Shown here piece after piece: positions 63,147 through 64,000 of a stretch of DNA of 64,000 bases (positions are counted from its first letter, which is position 1; every line of letters starts with the position of its first letter). Position numbers and translations under genes: made by a program. The notes under the pieces were generated by a model. The model searched no databases and was not told where the DNA came from. It worked only from the letters and a program-made list of their open reading frames with translations. Source of the DNA: Adineta ricciae (taxonomy: Eukaryota; Rotifera; Eurotatoria; Adinetida; Adinetidae); NCBI GenBank assembly GCA_905250025.1, contig CAJNOJ010000007.1, positions 248,001 through 312,000 on the forward strand, written 5' to 3'.

Positions 63147-64000
63147 GACATTTCAATATCTTTTGTCTCGCAGAAAAGAAGGAAAAATTAAATAAATAAA
63201 TTATCATCATCGTTTTTCGTTTGGTATTTCAACACGAACTGCTTATCTCGTTCCTTTCCTCTTCGAATAGGAAAATCTTTTATTTAAATGAACACTCATC
63301 AGAGAACAAAGTATATGAACGTGAAGTGCTATCAATTAGCCATGAAATACAACTCTAGTAATCAACGTTCGTATCTGTTCTATGCGCATAGTTGAAGTAT
63401 AAACATTATTTGTGTGAACAAGTTAGTACAAAGCAGATAGACAAGCACATACATTTTCGAAATTCATTCATTCATTGGAGAATTTCTTCTACTATATGTA
63501 AGATTTTATTTCTTGTTTGGTTATATGAATACATGAAGAGAAGAAAAGACCACGACAGTTGATAATAATTGTTAATGTAGTTTTCATATCAAAAGAAAAC
63601 GAGAGAAAACAACAAGAATAAATCTCACTAATTTCAACTAAGAAGTTCTGCTTGCTCCTTGATATAGATCAAATCAATAACAAAACACGTATACATGTGT
63701 AAACGATCAACAACAAATGACTTTATCACACGAGTATTATATAAGAGAAGAAAATCAACTCACAAAGATAGAGACAGCAAGAGAGAGAGAGAAAGAAAGA
63801 AAGAGATACAAAAAACACCGATCTATGAGAAGAAGAGAATAAAATGGATTTTGGAAAGAAATACTTGGTCTATGGCAGAGAGGGATCAGTGTATGCAGTA
63901 GAAAATAAAAACTCGTTTACTATTTTTGACGAGAAAACCAAATATGTGCGTTCGAGCAAATCATATAGAGGACATTTAGACGCGTCCAAGCGTAGTACAA
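63147..64000. other. 3' flank of RPL27A and right edge
   Basis: Contains the RPL27A 3' UTR with AATAAATAAA at 63191-63200. No other gene is supportable; the 63695-63901 frame is purine-rich low complexity. A GA/AAAG microsatellite lies at about 63781-63806. Confidence 0.6.
63781..63806. repeat. GA/GAAA microsatellite
   Basis: A purine-only simple repeat of about 26 nt in the right non-coding flank. Confidence 0.75.

Overview
The window is animal nuclear DNA. It is AT-rich, genes lie densely on both strands, and they are broken by many short GT-AG introns, mostly 48-65 nt with a few of several hundred. The gene set includes innexin, KDM5, RALBP1, BOLA3, uL15 (RPL27A), a DENND2-type DENN protein, RSKR kinase, cyclophilin and animal-type beta-hexosaminidase. 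It also carries families normally absent from animals: a KUP/HAK potassium transporter, a PRISE-type reductase and a bacterial-looking GH20 enzyme, all interrupted by introns. That mix of compact introns and foreign-looking but intron-bearing genes suggests a bdelloid rotifer. This is inference, since no marker gene in the window settles the species.

Layout. 1.8-4.4 kb: RSKR kinase (+). 5.2-6.3 kb: membrane RING-H2 E3 ligase (+). 9.0-13.7 kb: DENND2-like Rab regulator (+). 14.1-14.5 kb: small Ly6-like secreted protein (-). 14.85-23.8 kb: three B-box/coiled-coil/putative propeller paralogues (+, the first frameshifted) interrupted by a GH20 hexosaminidase (+) and an orphan minus-strand exon. 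24.0-24.95 kb: iodothyronine deiodinase-family selenoprotein with an in-frame UGA (-). 25.7-31.4 kb: 26-exon KDM5 demethylase (+). 31.9-33.2 kb: PRISE reductase (-), head to head with a 12-exon KUP transporter (+, 33.6-36.4 kb). 36.6-37.3 kb: cyclophilin A-type PPIase (-). About 37.8-43.35 kb: large leucine-rich-repeat protein (+). 43.7-44.1 kb: short B-box-only relative (+), ending 15 bp from an animal-type hexosaminidase (-, 44.2-46.4 kb). 47.4-48.0 kb: RA-domain protein (+). 48.6-49.4 kb: EF-hand protein (+). 49.6-51.2 kb: innexin (-). 52.2-54.8 kb: secreted CBM14 plus multi-EGF protein with a 132-bp tandem array (-). 57.6-58.4 kb: LDLR-A/PPxY membrane protein (+). 58.5-59.2 kb: BOLA3 (-). 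59.6-62.1 kb: RALBP1 (-), divergent from RPL27A (+, 62.6-63.1 kb).

The genes are not an operon or a single pathway. Themes that recur are membrane trafficking and small GTPases (DENND2, RALBP1, RA-domain protein), glycan turnover (two GH20 enzymes, CBM14 protein), redox and selenium chemistry (deiodinase-like, BOLA3, PRISE) and ubiquitin/B-box proteins. Several convergent pairs have very short or overlapping 3' ends. I found no rRNA, tRNA, CRISPR array or intact transposon. Exon boundaries were read by eye from splice consensus and reading-frame continuity; most genes close perfectly in phase. The 5' ends of the LRR and LDLR-A genes are unresolved.
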